A stretch of DNA of 64,000 bases. It comes from Pyxicephalus adspersus (Eukaryota > Chordata > Amphibia > Anura > Pyxicephalidae). Position numbers and translations under genes: made by a program. Below are positions 34,263 to 46,092 of this stretch, piece after piece. Position 1 is the stretch's first letter; each line of letters begins with the position of its first letter. The notes beneath the pieces were generated by a model. The model saw only the letters and a list, made by a program, of their open reading frames with translations. It made no database searches and was not told the DNA's origin. The stretch lies in the NCBI RefSeq assembly GCF_032062135.1, contig NC_092860.1:153822703-153886702 (forward strand), written 5' to 3'.

Positions 34263-35212
34263 CTAAGGCTGCTGATTTGGAGTAATAATTTTGGAATTTG
34301 ACACATAATTAAATTCACTCAGGATTGTCATGAGAATAGGCAAAGAGATGACAGGGTTGGTTATGTCGAACAATAAATCATCAGCGTAAGTAGCTACTTT
34401 CTGGATCAAGTACCCCATGTCTAAGCCCGAGTTAGCAGAGGAGGCATGGACTGTATGAAGAAGTGGCTCCAGGGACAGAATAAAGATTAAAGGGGATAAA
34501 GGACAACCCTGTCTTGTGCCCTTAGAGAGTCCATTCACTCTGACCCTGGCCGAGGGCTCAGGGTAAATGGCCCTTATCCATGAAAGTATTTGGGGGCCTA
34601 AACCTATGTGTACTAGGGTTTGATCCATGTAAAGCCAATCTACCCGATCAAAAGCTTTTTCAGCGTCCGTGGACAACAACATTAGCCGGATATGTTTGGA
34701 TGTAGTGTAGTATATCCAATTCAGTACTCTGGTCGTGTTGTCTCTGGCTTCCCTACTGGGCATGAAACCAACCTGATCAAAATGGACAAGATTATGCATG
34801 ACCTTGATCAATCTGGAAGCAAGAATTTTTGTGAAAAGTTTGAGGTCTTGATTGAGGAGGGAGATGGGTCGGTAACTCTCACGATAGGTCTTTACCCTCT
34901 TTGGGCATGACCGTGATGGTGGCCCGTAGGGAGTCCAGAGAGAACCAACCACCTAATATGATTATATGCTTCTAGAAAATGAGACACCAAGAAAGCCTGA
35001 AAAGTTTTGTAGTATGATAAAGGTAACCCATCTGGCCCAGGGGTTTTACTGGTGGGGGTGTCTCTTATGGCTGCACTATGTTCCTCCACTGAGATAGGAG
35101 CCTGTAGTATCTCCCTTTTAGACAAAGTAGGAGAAGGCATCCCGCACTCCAAAAGATATTTTTGGATCGCCCATATCCTCTCTCCCGTCACCGAGGGGGA
35201 GGATGTTTTCAA
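34263..35212 (-). pseudogene. L1-like reverse transcriptase domain
   Basis: Two overlapping frames. The first (35212-34892) has SKTPGPDGLPLSYYKTFQAF. The second (34952-34263) has YRPISLLNQDLKLFTKILAS, DQVGFMPSREARDNT, DAEKAFDRVDWLYM, KGTRQGCPLSPLIFILSLEP and VATYADDLLF, which are successive non-LTR RT motifs including the catalytic YADD. One frameshift near 34900-34950 separates them. The second frame stays open through the catalytic core. Confidence 0.92.
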
Positions 35213-35959
35213 GATGTTATATAATGTAGAGTAGTATTGGCGAAAGGATTCTGCTATGTCTTTAGTATAGTAAATTTTTCATCCACAGTTGTCCGTGAAA
35301 AAGGGATAAACGAGCAGGTTTTCTGTACACAGAGAGCATTGGCTAATTTGCGACCACTTTTGTTGCCGTGTTCGTAAAACATCCTCTTGCATTTAGCAAG
35401 GGCAAATTTAGTCCTGTCGAGGCAGAGTAGTGAACGTTTCTCACAGAGAACTTGGAGTTCTTTACCTATTGTAGGATCTAGGGAAGATTTATGAGAAGAT
35501 TCTAGGATTGCAATGCGGTTGAGAGTGTCCCCTATCTCCCTTTGACGTTCCCTTTTGAGTCTCGTCCCATGTTTGATAAATATACCTCATATTACTGCTT
35601 TGTGAGCCTCCCAAAGTAAAAAGAGGTTGGTCTGAAAGTAATAAGATTAAATATTGATAAAATTGACATTTGCCAGGACAGCTGTGTCTTGGAGGAGAGA
35701 TTTATTAAAGCTCCAGTTCCAGGATTTGAGGCAGTGATAAGATAATTCGATAGAAATGGATACCGGGGCATGATCTGATAAAGTTATTGAGCCAATGGAA
35801 CAAGACCATGTACCTTGTGTAACTCAGGATGAGGGAGCCAAAAATGGTCAATCCTCAAGTATGAGCTATGGGGGAAGAAAAGAATGTGTAATCTCTATCT
35901 TGGGGATGTAAAACGCGCCATATATTGAGGAGCCTATGTTGAGATAGGACTTTCATGAT

Positions 35960-36463
35960 TCAACCGTTGTTACGAGGTGGAGAATGATTGGGATCGCTAC
36001 GATAGGTGTCTACCATCCAATCTGGTGTGAAATTAAAGTCTCCTCCCAAGATCAAGATACCTTCTTGAAATTGTTCTAGTTTTTCGAGGGTCTCATTTAA
36101 AAATGAGGCCTGACAAGTATTAGGAAAGTATATGGATGCTAGAGTGACTTCAGAGGCTTCTAAGTTCCCCTTAATAAAGAGGAATCTGCCTTCCTGGCAG
36201 CTCAGTTGGTCCTTAAAATGCCATGTAACAGAGGAGGCTACCAAAATACTAACTCCCTTGAATTTAGATGAATCAGTGCAGCTATGATAGACTATTGGGT
36301 ATCTCTTGTTACCTAACCTTGGAATCCTTTCAGTGCGAATGTGAGTTTCCTGTATGAAAGCTATTTGTGTTTTTAACCTGTGTAGTTCTGCCAGTATTGT
36401 GGAGCATTTTTCCGGGGTATTCAACCCTTTAACATTATATGTGACTACTTGGACTGGACCCAT
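35960..36463 (-). pseudogene. L1-like APE endonuclease domain
   Basis: Open for 167 residues from MGPVQVVTYNVKGLNTPEKC, with IAFIQETHI (catalytic glutamate), a FKGVSILVA block and GGDFNFTPDW (catalytic aspartate-asparagine). These are the APE-type endonuclease motifs of L1/Tx1 LINEs. The start matches the usual start of ORF2. The C-terminal part of the domain and its junction with RT are frame-broken. Confidence 0.92.
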
Positions 36464-36479
36464 TGCAAGAATATTGAAA

Positions 36480-38510
36480 GGGGTCTGTCAGGGTACCTCA
36501 ATATAAAAACAAACAAAAACATTAAGCGCAGATCAGCTGCGCAAATTCCCTTGAGAGGGGTAGCTCAGGTGGTCAGGGCGAGGCTCTCACCACTAGGGCC
36601 GGTCCTATAATTATATGCTAATATAAACACTGGGTGATATAGCTAATGTAAGCTGTACGGGGGAGGGTACAAACATAAATCTGCTTCTTTTAAAACAGAT
36701 CGTTTTCTTAAACTAGAACAGTGTAAACAAATATCAAGGCATTATCAAATGTCAAGAACGTATACAAAAATACCTCACTGGGTGAACAACCCAGACCTTC
36801 TGTAAAGGACATAGCCAGTTCTTTTTCTTCAGGGGTACAAAAAAACCCCTTTATAGACTAGTTCATGATCACAGAGGAGCCTGTGAAGAATTGCACATAT
36901 GGGACGGAAAGTTAGAGGATGAATTCTCTAGAGTAAAGTCAGGTGGTTCTAGACCAGGCATGGCGGTTTGAGCAGTGTTAAACCTAACACTGGGTTAATG
37001 TTTGAACAGTTCTGAAATTATATGGGAAAATGTAGTGAGAGAAGGTTAGAAAAGCTTGTCTCCCCGGTTCAATGGTTGTTTATACACCCATATGTAAGGC
37101 CCAGCGGTGGCAAAGCCTCACATCCTGCTAAATTAACTGCACATGATATCTCTAGAGTCTCACAATCCTAATACCTGCAGGAGACTGCACAATCGTAATG
37201 GCTGCAGGATATAAATGCCAGAGAAGTGAGTCAGCAGATGAACAGGTTGAGGTAAGTGAGCAAGCAAGGTCAAAGTACAATCTGTTCAGAGATACCAGGA
37301 AATTCCCTTCAAAACCTAATGAAATTTGATAATAGAGTTAGGCTGTTAAGAGATCAGATTTCAACCAGTATAGATCAGCTCTTCTTTTTGAAATATCAAA
37401 AATGTAAAGCTCAGGAAGGTAAGATTGCCATGTAATGAAACTAGAATTCAGGATGTCCGGCACTCTGAGAAAATAATGAAAAAAGAGATAAATTCTCCAC
37501 AGGCTTCAAATATACTGATCTAAAGATCCAGGAGAACTTGTCAGTAAAAAATATGTTCTAAAAGAAGCTTGAGTCGCCTTCAGGGTTGGTAGGTGCACAA
37601 AATTTAAAGGAGTAGATGTACAGAGTCAGAGTTCAATCAATTGATCATGTCTTCTCTTTGTAATATATGATATAAGGCTCAGGGAGATGCAATTATAATA
37701 AGATGAGGCTAGATGTCAGGTTGTCAGGCAATCCGGTATGTTATTAGGGAATTTATAATACTGGTATATTCCCGCAATGCACCAATATATTGATCCAAGA
37801 AAGCTGGAGAATCTTTCAATGAAGACTGTTTTAAAATAAACGTAGGTCTCCTTCTCTTATCAGGATGGAGTTGGATTAAAACATGAAGGTATTATTCAAT
37901 AAAGAATGCAATGTGTCCAAGATAGCCGCCTGATTTCCTCTTGTTACTAAAGGTTCTCTGTAGTGATCTTAATAGGTTAATGTTTGAACAGTGTCCTCAA
38001 AATATCAAAAAGAAAGTTAGCAGCTTATGTCACAAAGTGCAGGTTAGGGTTATCCCTAGTCAAGAGTGCCTGAGGAAGGCTATTGATTGCAAAGCCACGT
38101 GGCAGCAGCCCAAAGATGGCAACCTGTAAGCCTGATCAGCAGAACTCAGGACTCAGGGCAGCCACAGCAAATCCCAGGGCAATCCTTCCATCAAGTGTCC
38201 CCCAGCACAAGCTCAGCATACTTTCAGATAAGGACCTCCTGTCAGCAGACTCTGCCAGTAAAAAGCCAAATGCCATGTGTATGGTGATGTCTCCTGTCTC
38301 GGCCGCACTCAGGATTTTATCAGCCGGCTCGCACCTGCACTAGGCTGCAGTCTCCAGCAGCCGACCTCAATGCTCCGGAATAGCAGCTGTAGCCTTCTCC
38401 AGCACCAAATAAAAGTCCCTGGCATCCAGGATCACCATCCTGGCAGACAAGTCTCAGGGCTAAACGGAGCTGTGTGTGGATGCGTCCTTTCTTGGTGACT
38501 CCTCCTCTGG
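36480..38510 (-). other. 5' region of the minus-strand L1-like element
   Basis: No clear ORF1 was recognised. Two diverged direct copies of roughly 270 nt occur (near 37370 and 37645, sharing TCTTCT-TTTG-AATAT, GCTCAGG and GTC-GGCA blocks), which could be promoter monomers or old duplications. A tRNA-like half-motif lies at 36551-36600. The 38080-38500 part is GC-richer. Confidence 0.45.
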
Positions 38511-38514
38511 AAGA

Positions 38515-41500
38515 TCACTGTAGTAGGATTTTATGCTCCTAATAAAGGTCAGATTGATTTTTTTTCACCTCTCTATTATCTGAAATATCTTCCAAGACAC
38601 AGGGCACCTTACTAGTTTTGGGTGATTTTACCTTGGTTTTAGACCAGGTCCTGGAAAAAATTAATGGATCTAAGTTTGGTGTCCTCCAAAGAAAAGTCAC
38701 CAATTTTCCATGCTACTAAAACAGTACGATTTGGAGGGAAAGGAATTGATCAGCCAAGGATTACACATATAATTCAGTGGCACATAATCAGTTTTCCCGT
38801 ATTGATAACATTTTTCTTTACCCTTAGTTGATTCCCCTTGGTGGATAAGGCTCGCATTCTGTCTACATCATGGTCAGACCATAACCCGAAAGTGATGCAT
38901 GTGAGGGGTTTGACAGGTAAACAACCTGGTTTCTGCTGGATCCTCTGACCCAAATTGCATGCCCTCCCAAAAACTGAACTTAAGGATAGTAGGCTGTCAC
39001 AGAATCCAGAGAAAATTTTGTCCATTTCTCAAGCTTTTTACAGTAACGTGTATGGTAAGGGGGACACTTTCTTCCAAGCGGCTATGGATGCTTTTTCAGT
39101 AGTCTTACCATGCCAAAGCTAAAAATCAAACATAAAGAAATTCTAAATCAACACTTCTCTAGTGGGGAAACCCTGAAAGTACTTAAAACGGGCAGCACTC
39201 CTGGTACGGATGGATTCTCATATGCTTATTACAAGACATTTGGTCCTATGTTGATCTCTCACTCGTGAACTACTATCATTATTTACAAAAGGGTCACTCC
39301 CTTTCCCAAGAAGAAAACTGAGCTTTAATTAGTGTCATTCCCTAGCTGGGAAAAGGTGCAACGGAAATAGCAAATTACAGATATATCTCCCTGATTGAAT
39401 GGGGCCTTAAAATTTATTATTTAGATAATATGAGTTTGTTTCAATTCTTTTGTAGGAGTTTATATCCATCTGGACAAGGCAGACAACACAGGCAGGTCCT
39501 CGATCAGACAAGAAGGTCAATAGACCTTATCTCGTTGCTGCACATCAACTGGTACAATGGCCTGAAAAAGTAAGCTATGATCCTTTCAATTAACCTACAG
39601 AAGGCATTTAACAGCCTGTCATGGTTGTATTTGCTTTTGGTCTTGTCAGTCATGGGCTTCGGCCTGTATTTCACTAATCTATTACAGTCACTGTATGACA
39701 AGCCAGAAGCGAACATATCGTTAGGAGGTTTCCTTTCTTCCAACATCTCCAATAAAAAAGGGACAAGAAAGGGTTGTCCATTATCTCCTTTTTTATTCAT
39801 TTTAGCTATTGAAGCACTGCAGATGGCAATCCGGGTGAATCGGAATATCAGAGGTATTCAAAGTAATCAGAGGGAACACAAAGTGTGCTTTGTTTGCAGA
39901 CAACACATCGCCACTTACAACACTGCCTAATCTATTTAGGTTTTTAGATGTAATCGCCAGTTTCTCAGGCCTTCATGTTAACCATTTCTAAATCCCAGGC
40001 CCTCAACATTAACATACCTGCGGCTCGGTTAATGTATTTGAAAGGTAATTTTGATCTCTGTTGGGGGGAAAGCTCGTTACAGTATCAATGTGGATTTGAA
40101 AAGATGGTCTAGTCCCCCCCTCCTGGCTTGGTCGTATAGCAACTATCAAGATAAATGTACTCCCTAGGGTACAATACCTTTTTTCACACTCTACCAATAC
40201 AAGCCCCACCTCAGATGCTTAATCATCTCCAAATAAAATTATGGAATTTATCTAGGGAGGTAAATGGAGAAGAATTCAAAAAGCTACAATGTTTGCTTCC
40301 AGAACTCAGGGTGTATTAGGGGTTCCCATCTTTAAACAATATTATATAGTGTCTCAAATTTCACAATTCTCTCTCAGCACATTACAGGGGGTGCCCCCTC
40401 AATGGGTGGCGTTGGTAGCGTTGGAAAAAATCCATCGTGGGGATACGTAAGATACTTAGGCACACCATGCGCTGCCTGACATGGACACACTCCTTTCAAA
40501 TACGAGATAAGCATAACTATAATTCAAAGTTATAATTGAAAGTTATGTTCTTCTAATACTCCGCTAACTCCACTGTGGGATAATCCTGAGTTTTCCCCTG
40601 GAAGAGATTGCAATAGATTCAAATGGTGGATTGTCAAAGGTTTCAGGCGCATCCAAGATATGATAGATGTGCTATCCGTTCTTGGCGATGATTATCTGAC
40701 CAGTAAAAGAGAACCCCCAAGGCTTGAATATTTTCAGTATAGACAAATTAAATAATTCAATCATCCGAAATTCTGCTCGTCCCATTTGCTGCACTCAGTT
40801 TGAAAGTACCTAGCTGACACGAAAGGTCAAATTTCCTCAAATCTATGCTGCGTTGGTGACTACAAAGAGATTAAAATACATGTGTTTATGGGAGGAGGAA
40901 TAAGGCCTAACCTGCGATCAGAAAGACTGGAGTGATGTGGCATATTCCATTTATAAAATATCACTTAACTCTTCCTTGGTAGAGGACAATTACAAAGTTT
41001 TACTTGGTATTTGGTGCCTGACTGGTTATCTAAGTACCATCTAACATCTTCCAACATGTTTTAGAGGGGGTGATTCCAGGCTCTCTTTGGAAAATGTATG
41101 CTGGTCATGTCCAATAACACAGAAATACTGGTCAGAATGTTTCATATTATTTCCAGGGTCTTGCAAATAGATGGGCAGAGCTCATTTTATGATGTGAGTC
41201 TGATGAGAGTCTTCTACCCTATATCTAGCCCCCCTCTCCTCTATACCAAGGTCCGATCTTAAATGTTATGGGAAGATAAGTTGTAAGATCCTATTTAACA
41301 GTGTATAACTATCCTGTGACACAATGAGATCTAAAGGGTTTGGAGAAGGATAGAGTTGTCATGTCTTGATTTTTTATTGTGTATGCCAATGTGTTATAAG
41401 TTGTTTCACATATATACCAATGATTATCTACTGTTGATTTGCACTTTGTATTTGTGTGTCATTATCGTAATGAAATTGATAAGTTATTTGATACTTTCTT

Positions 41501-41570
41501 GTATTCTCAATTATTGTTGGTGTATTTCTTTTCATACTGCTAAAATAAAACTGATAAAAAAACAAGCTAA
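38515..41570 (+). mobile_element. L1/Tx1-like LINE, degenerate (plus strand)
   Basis: In order: an endonuclease tail (VGFYAPNKGQIDFFSPLYYL and LGDFTLVLDQVLEK near 38525-38660), an RT from about 39190 (STPGTDGFSYAYY, then 39577-39930), a cysteine motif CWSCPITQKYWSE near 41098, and a 3' end AAAATAAAACTGATAAAAAA near 41545. It is broken by many frameshifts. Confidence 0.8.
39577..39930 (+). pseudogene. L1-like RT core, plus-strand element
   Basis: Open for 117 residues: LSINLQKAFNSLSWLYLLLV, FGLYFTNLLQSLYDKPEANI, NKKGTRKGCPLSPFLFILAI and EALQMAI. The catalytic box just after reads FADN in a neighbouring frame, so one aspartate is lost. This is a non-LTR RT of the same clade as the minus-strand element. 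Confidence 0.85.
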
Positions 41571-41579
41571 TTATCAAAA

Positions 41580-42730
41580 GGTATAGAAAATAATTTCACA
41601 ACTGAAAGTATATAGCCAAATTACACAGAAGTTTCACAGTAACTCCACAAACAGTGACAACTTGTACTGCTTGACACATCCCCCCTTGTCGCCCTTGTAA
41701 CATTACAAAAAAGGAACCTCCCCTGTTATATGTCAGGTAAATGTGGTATTGGTACAAGTCCCCCAATGCCTTTTATTCCTATTAATGATTTGACAATTAG
41801 CCTTAAAAATTGACATAATTTATTAACATGATTTACACCTATAGACTGGAATTCACTGCTAAGTCTACATTTCACCAAATGCCAACAGGATTTACTAAAC
41901 CACTGATGACTAGGATCAGGACTGGTTAATTCATATAATAAACAATATAAATATTTAATAACTGGTCCCCATGGTTGTCCTGTCTATGGATAAATAAGTA
42001 ATCTCTTGCCATGGTTTCTGTATCCTTGACACCTGCAAAGGTTTGTATACATAGAGAAATATTTTTTGGTGTTTTGTTGTACGAACCCAGACCCAGCTGG
42101 TACCGACCTGATATAGATTCTCTGAAGAGCAGACAGAACAAATACCCATAATTATTCTCTACTTTTTATGTGTCTCCATGAATGCAATGGTTTTTACCAC
42201 TATGATCACAGCGGTTTCATCTTACTGCTCCTACACATGCAATATGCTACTGCTGTAAACTTTTAATGGCTGTCATGTACACGTAAAATTACAAAAAACT
42301 ATTTACAATGAATGCTTCTGAGAAATATACTTTTCAAAAAATGTGAACTTTGATTCTTGTTGGCCTTCAGATTACCAATATGATGAGTTGCATGCAGATG
42401 GTCAAAGAGGTTTAAGTATTAGCTCTATCAACAGAATACTTTTTATTATGAAGCACCTAAATTCAGGTCGACCTGTCAGAAGAATATGCATTATACTAAA
42501 ATAAACTACCCAAGACATAACATGTCCCAAAACCTAAAAACATAAATATACTTAAACACAACACAAGTTACATTTACAAAATACAATTGTATAATAAATG
42601 GCTTTCTCAAATGACTTTCCAAGAAGGAATCACTGAGGAGAAGTAGGAAAACCCCCCATTTATCACCGAGCTGCATAGATCTACACTCACCAGATATGGT
42701 CCAGTAGTCACTAGAGGTCAGCTAAGATTT
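41580..42730. other. Non-coding sequence
   Basis: AT-rich with no recognised exon or clear repeat ends. A 12-G run follows at 42756-42767. Confidence 0.4.
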
Positions 42731-42861
42731 TATTATATTATTGTAGCCCTGTTATGGGGGGGGGGGGTCATGTAAATGGCTCCCACAAAACAAGCTATGG
42801 CGCTAACCTGTAGATAACAAAGAGGATCCTGAGCCTTCGCTATGTGGAAGAGTGAGGATGC

Positions 42862-42894
42862 TAATAAAGTTGGCAGTGCCTCCACCCAGGACAG
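42862..42894. repeat. 33-bp direct repeat, left copy
   Basis: TAATAAAGTTGGCAGTGCCT and 13 further bases are identical to 44002-44034. The two copies bracket the gypsy pol fragment. Confidence 0.9.
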
Positions 42895-43135
42895 CTCTTC
42901 ACATGCAGGTGTCCAGCTATCCCCAAAGGGACATTTGGAGAACTTCTTTTGTTTCTCTGGACCAACCACATCATTTTTCAACAGGTCATGTAGCACTTTG
43001 GCTGTTTTTGAATATCCCACTACAAATCGACGGTAGTAACCACAAAATCCAAGAAAAGAGCGTAGCTCTGTAACATTCTGAGGTCGAGACCAGTTTACCA
43101 CTGCTTCCACCTTAGCTGGGTCGGTGGCTACCCCT
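42895..43135 (-). pseudogene. Gypsy RT thumb to RNase H linker
   Basis: Minus translation EAVVNWSRPQNVTELRSFLG, FCGYYRRFVVGYSKTAKVLH, then FGDSWTPACEE, the standard connection between RT and RNase H. A frameshift near 43125-43135 separates it from the RT core. RNase H itself is cut off at the direct repeat. Confidence 0.88.
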
Positions 43136-43490
43136 TCAGCTGAAAAATGTGTCCTACATAGGTGACTGATGACCTACAGAACTTGCACTTGTCAGCTGAC
43201 AGCTTCAGACCTTCTTCCTTGAGGCGTTGTAGCACTCTAATGAGCCGTTCCTCGTGCTCTTCGAATGTAGCCCCAAAAACAATGATGTCATCGAGGTACA
43301 CCAAACATTCCCTGGGCACAAGATCACCCAGAACTTTCTCCATCAACCTTTGGCAAGTGGCGGGGGCACCTCGTATGCCTTGTGGCATGCGAGTAAATTG
43401 ATAGAAGCCCAAAGGACATATGAAGGCTGTCTTCTCTTGGTCTTCAGGCGCCATGGGAACTTGATAGTACCCTGACCGTAAATCCAACAC
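43128..43490 (-). pseudogene. Gypsy RT core with YLDD
   Basis: Minus translation: LDLRSGYYQVPMAPEDQEKT, TRMPQGIRGAPATCQRLMEK, ECLVYLDDIIVFG and SADKCKFCRSSVTYVGHIF. It contains the catalytic YLDD and the FxxMPxGxxxAP block. The frame is open for 120 residues, then shifts by one at GHIF. Confidence 0.93.
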
Positions 43491-43496
43491 AGTGAA

Positions 43497-43991
43497 CTAA
43501 CAGTTCCCATTCAGGGCCTCAAGAGCCTCCTCAATTCTAGGCAAGGTATACTGGTCTGGTATGGTTCTCCGATTCAGGGTGCGGTAGTCTACACATAGGC
43601 GGATTGATCCACATTTTTTTCTTACCACCACAATGGGGGAAGCATAAGGACTTTTACTGTCTATTATAATCCCCTGGGATTTCATCTGGTGTAAGGTCTG
43701 TCTTAGTTCGTCAGCATCCTTTGGTGCTACCCTCCGCGGTCTCTCTCGGAAAGGAGTAGCATCTGTAAGTCGAAAAGTGTGTTCAGCACTCTTAGCACAG
43801 CCCACATCCATTTCATCTGTAGAGAACACTTCGACCAAATCAGACAGCCGCTCTGTCAATTTCTTGTTCCAGGTCTCTGGCAAGTTAGGATCACTCAAAT
43901 CAAACTTGAGTGAAGAGGCTGTGTCTCTGACTTGAGCTCTGTACACTTCAGCATATGGGTTCACGCCAAACACAGGATAGCAGTTGGCCAC
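43497..43991 (-). pseudogene. Gypsy pol N-terminal part
   Basis: Minus translation includes DEMDVGCAKSAEHTFRLTD, TPFRERPRRVAPKDADELRQ, SKSPYASPIVVVRKK, GSIRLCVDYRTLNRRT and YTLPRIEEALEALNGN. A TAG at about 43498-43500 separates it from the RT core, where related elements usually have tryptophan. Confidence 0.9.
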
Positions 43992-44001
43992 ATCCTGGTA
44001 G

Positions 44002-44034
44002 TAATAAAGTTGGCAGTGCCTCCACCCAGGACAG
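44002..44034. repeat. 33-bp direct repeat, right copy
   Basis: Identical to 42862-42894, 1140 bp away. See the finding on its possible origin. Confidence 0.9.
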
Positions 44035-45685
44035 GGTCTCTGTTAGCAGAGGGGCTCCCTTCCTGGGACATTAACCAGAAATAATAGGAGTAATATAAAA
44101 CAACATCTGAGGAACCACTACACCCAGCATGCAACATTAACCATTGCAGCTAAATGAACACACAGGTTGGAGTATTTGTAAGCTTTATATCTCAAAACAG
44201 AAATAACAATATATACCATCAATAAACAGCAATGAATACATGTAACAAGCACATAGCAGAGTCCTGAGGAGAATTGTGCACAGATATACCCGGGTATATA
44301 TACAATCTATTACCACAAATACCTCCAGTACTGATCAGTGTCAGGATGAGTTGCAGAGGCCTCTGGAGTTGATTGTAGTAAAGATGTCCTGATGAGATGA
44401 TCCTCAAAACAGCAGCAAGGAAATCCTCCAACCGGCAATTGTGCTGTGTATACTGTGATACCGGATTGCAGGGATGGAGGCAAAGCCTCTGGAGTTCAGG
44501 AACAATCTATCTGCCCTACCACTTAGACCCTAGCAATCACACTAATCTGCCAATGCAACCGGACCTCTGCTACCTTTGGGCCATCGGATGCCTAACCTAT
44601 GCTAGGTGTAACTAGACAGAGGGTGCAGATCAGCAAAGATAACTGAAAGGGCAGAGAGAATATATATTTGTGTATGTAGCTGATACACTGACAGTAGGGA
44701 TATCCCAAAGTGATCTCTAATAAGATATCACATAAACCCCATTAATATAGAGGGAATTATTATAATAATGCACTACATACAGACAAGGCAGTCAGTGTGT
44801 TCTGGGAGGGATGCGGAGACACCTATCCTGGCTGAGCACATGTTCTCATCTCTGTCCCTGTACCCCCTGCATTTCTCTATATCCTGATGGGGTTTCCCCA
44901 GGCCACTATCAGGGGCAGGAAAACTTCAACAACTTTATTTGCTATTTACAAAGTTACAACTCAGCAAGCAGATAGAAAAAGGCAGACCCCTACATTAGCA
45001 ATGTATATACACTGAGTATGTTCACTGAGTCCAGTGTAATGTACAGTAAATTAGACCAGTGCTCAGCCACGTGTAAGATCCATATGCTAACGCATTTCAC
45101 CCACACAGATGTTATCAGGCTTCTCCTCCAGGGTTAGGAGGTTTTTACTGAAACATGTCAGTGGTAAAGGCCAACTATGCCACACAATCTATTCTAGAAA
45201 GACTTCTGTGAGGGGTTTGGAATGAAATCTCCTGTGTTTGGGCAATCGTCATTTATTATTCACCAGTTTATATGAAAGTCGTGTGTTCACAGAACATTTT
45301 CACCATTACATTTCTATTCTATGCCTATGGATTCTATGCCACTGGATTTTTCCATCCATGTTTTGAGTAATGCTGGAAGTAAAGAGTGATAAGGAGGGGA
45401 TCATCACCTGGAGATCACCAAGCTTTTGTTATTAGGTGACCTTACCTATAATACAAATGAAAAAGGAAGAAAATAATCTGGAGAAAATTTCTACTTTTAT
45501 GATGACTTTTAGCAGAATATAACTTGGGAATCTTACCTAAGAAGTCTCAGTAAAGTTTCCCATAAGGGAATTGTGTTTTAGACACTGCTATGTATTGCTG
45601 AATGTAGACAACTCAGTCTAATCATTATGTACATATTATTTTATTTATAACTCTTCATATTTTAGAGGGCTTTGTGAATCCATTG
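44035..45685. other. Non-coding, possibly LTR-derived
   Basis: No exon was recognised. The segment is repeat-like and lies on the 5' side of the minus-strand gypsy fragment, so part of it may be LTR or leader sequence. Around 45090-45130 is a CGCATTTCACCCACACAGAT word like that near 374. Confidence 0.35.
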
Positions 45686-45689
45686 TTAG

Positions 45690-45965
45690 AACTAGAGATG
45701 AGCGAATCGAAGCGGACGAAGTGGAATTCGATCCAAATTTCAGGAAAAATTAGATTCGATCTGAATCCGAATTTCCTTAAGATTCGTGGTAACGAATCAC
45801 AATTTTTCCTTTAGTGTCCTGTATTCTTAGATAGTGAAACTCTATCTAAGAATACATAGAACAGCGCTGCAAGAGCAATTGCTCTTGCCGTGATGTGATT
45901 TTACTATCTATTCTTAGATGGAGTTTCTCTATCTAAGAATACAGGGCACTAAAGGGGATGAATGG
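45690..45965. repeat. Dispersed hairpin repeat copy
   Basis: Begins AGAGATGAGCGAATCGAAGC and contains GTATTCTTAGATAGTGAAAC, ATCTAAGAATAC, AGAGCAATTGCTCTTGC and ACAGGGCACTAAAGGGGATG. It is the same family as 4611-5040 and 12690-13060, with clear internal palindromes. Confidence 0.75.
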
Positions 45966-45966
45966 G

Positions 45967-45969
<3 letters not shown>

Positions 45970-46005
<36 letters not shown>
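45970..46005. repeat. (TA)n microsatellite
   Basis: An uninterrupted AT/TA run of 36 bases. Confidence 0.95.
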
Positions 46006-46007
<2 letters not shown>

Positions 46008-46059
46008 ATTACAAAAAATCACATCAATGCATACCATCCAAGCAAACTTACTTAATTAA

Positions 46060-46092
46060 CCCCCCCCCCCCACACACACACACACACACACA
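46060..46092. repeat. Poly-C followed by (CA)n
   Basis: About 12 C residues run into about 11 CA dinucleotides. Confidence 0.95.

Larger units (their letters stand above)
33030..38510 (-). mobile_element. L1/Tx1-like LINE, long but broken (minus strand)
   Basis: In minus-strand order it has a 5' region (about 38510-36480), an APE endonuclease (36463-35960), an RT (35212-34263) and a C-terminal region (33892-33115). The 3' end starts near TTTTCATTGAAAG at 33030. It has the gene order of L1/Tx1-clade ORF2. Several frameshifts and stops separate the blocks, so it is inactive. It faces a plus-strand L1-like element at 38515, 5' end to 5' end. Confidence 0.85.
42895..44001 (-). mobile_element. 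Ty3/gypsy pol fragment
   Basis: Minus-strand pol from the region before RT to the RT-RNase H junction, bracketed by 33-bp direct repeats rather than LTRs. It is the best preserved gypsy piece in the window and shares the DVGCAKS and SPYASPIV blocks with the relic at 6826-7182. One nonsense codon and one frameshift interrupt it (see sub-entries). Confidence 0.88.

Noticed and set aside
41580..42730. Possible additional V2R or ZP exons between the transposons
   Set aside because: Scanned both strands for the [27 protein letters not shown] and FPYFYRTV signatures and found none.
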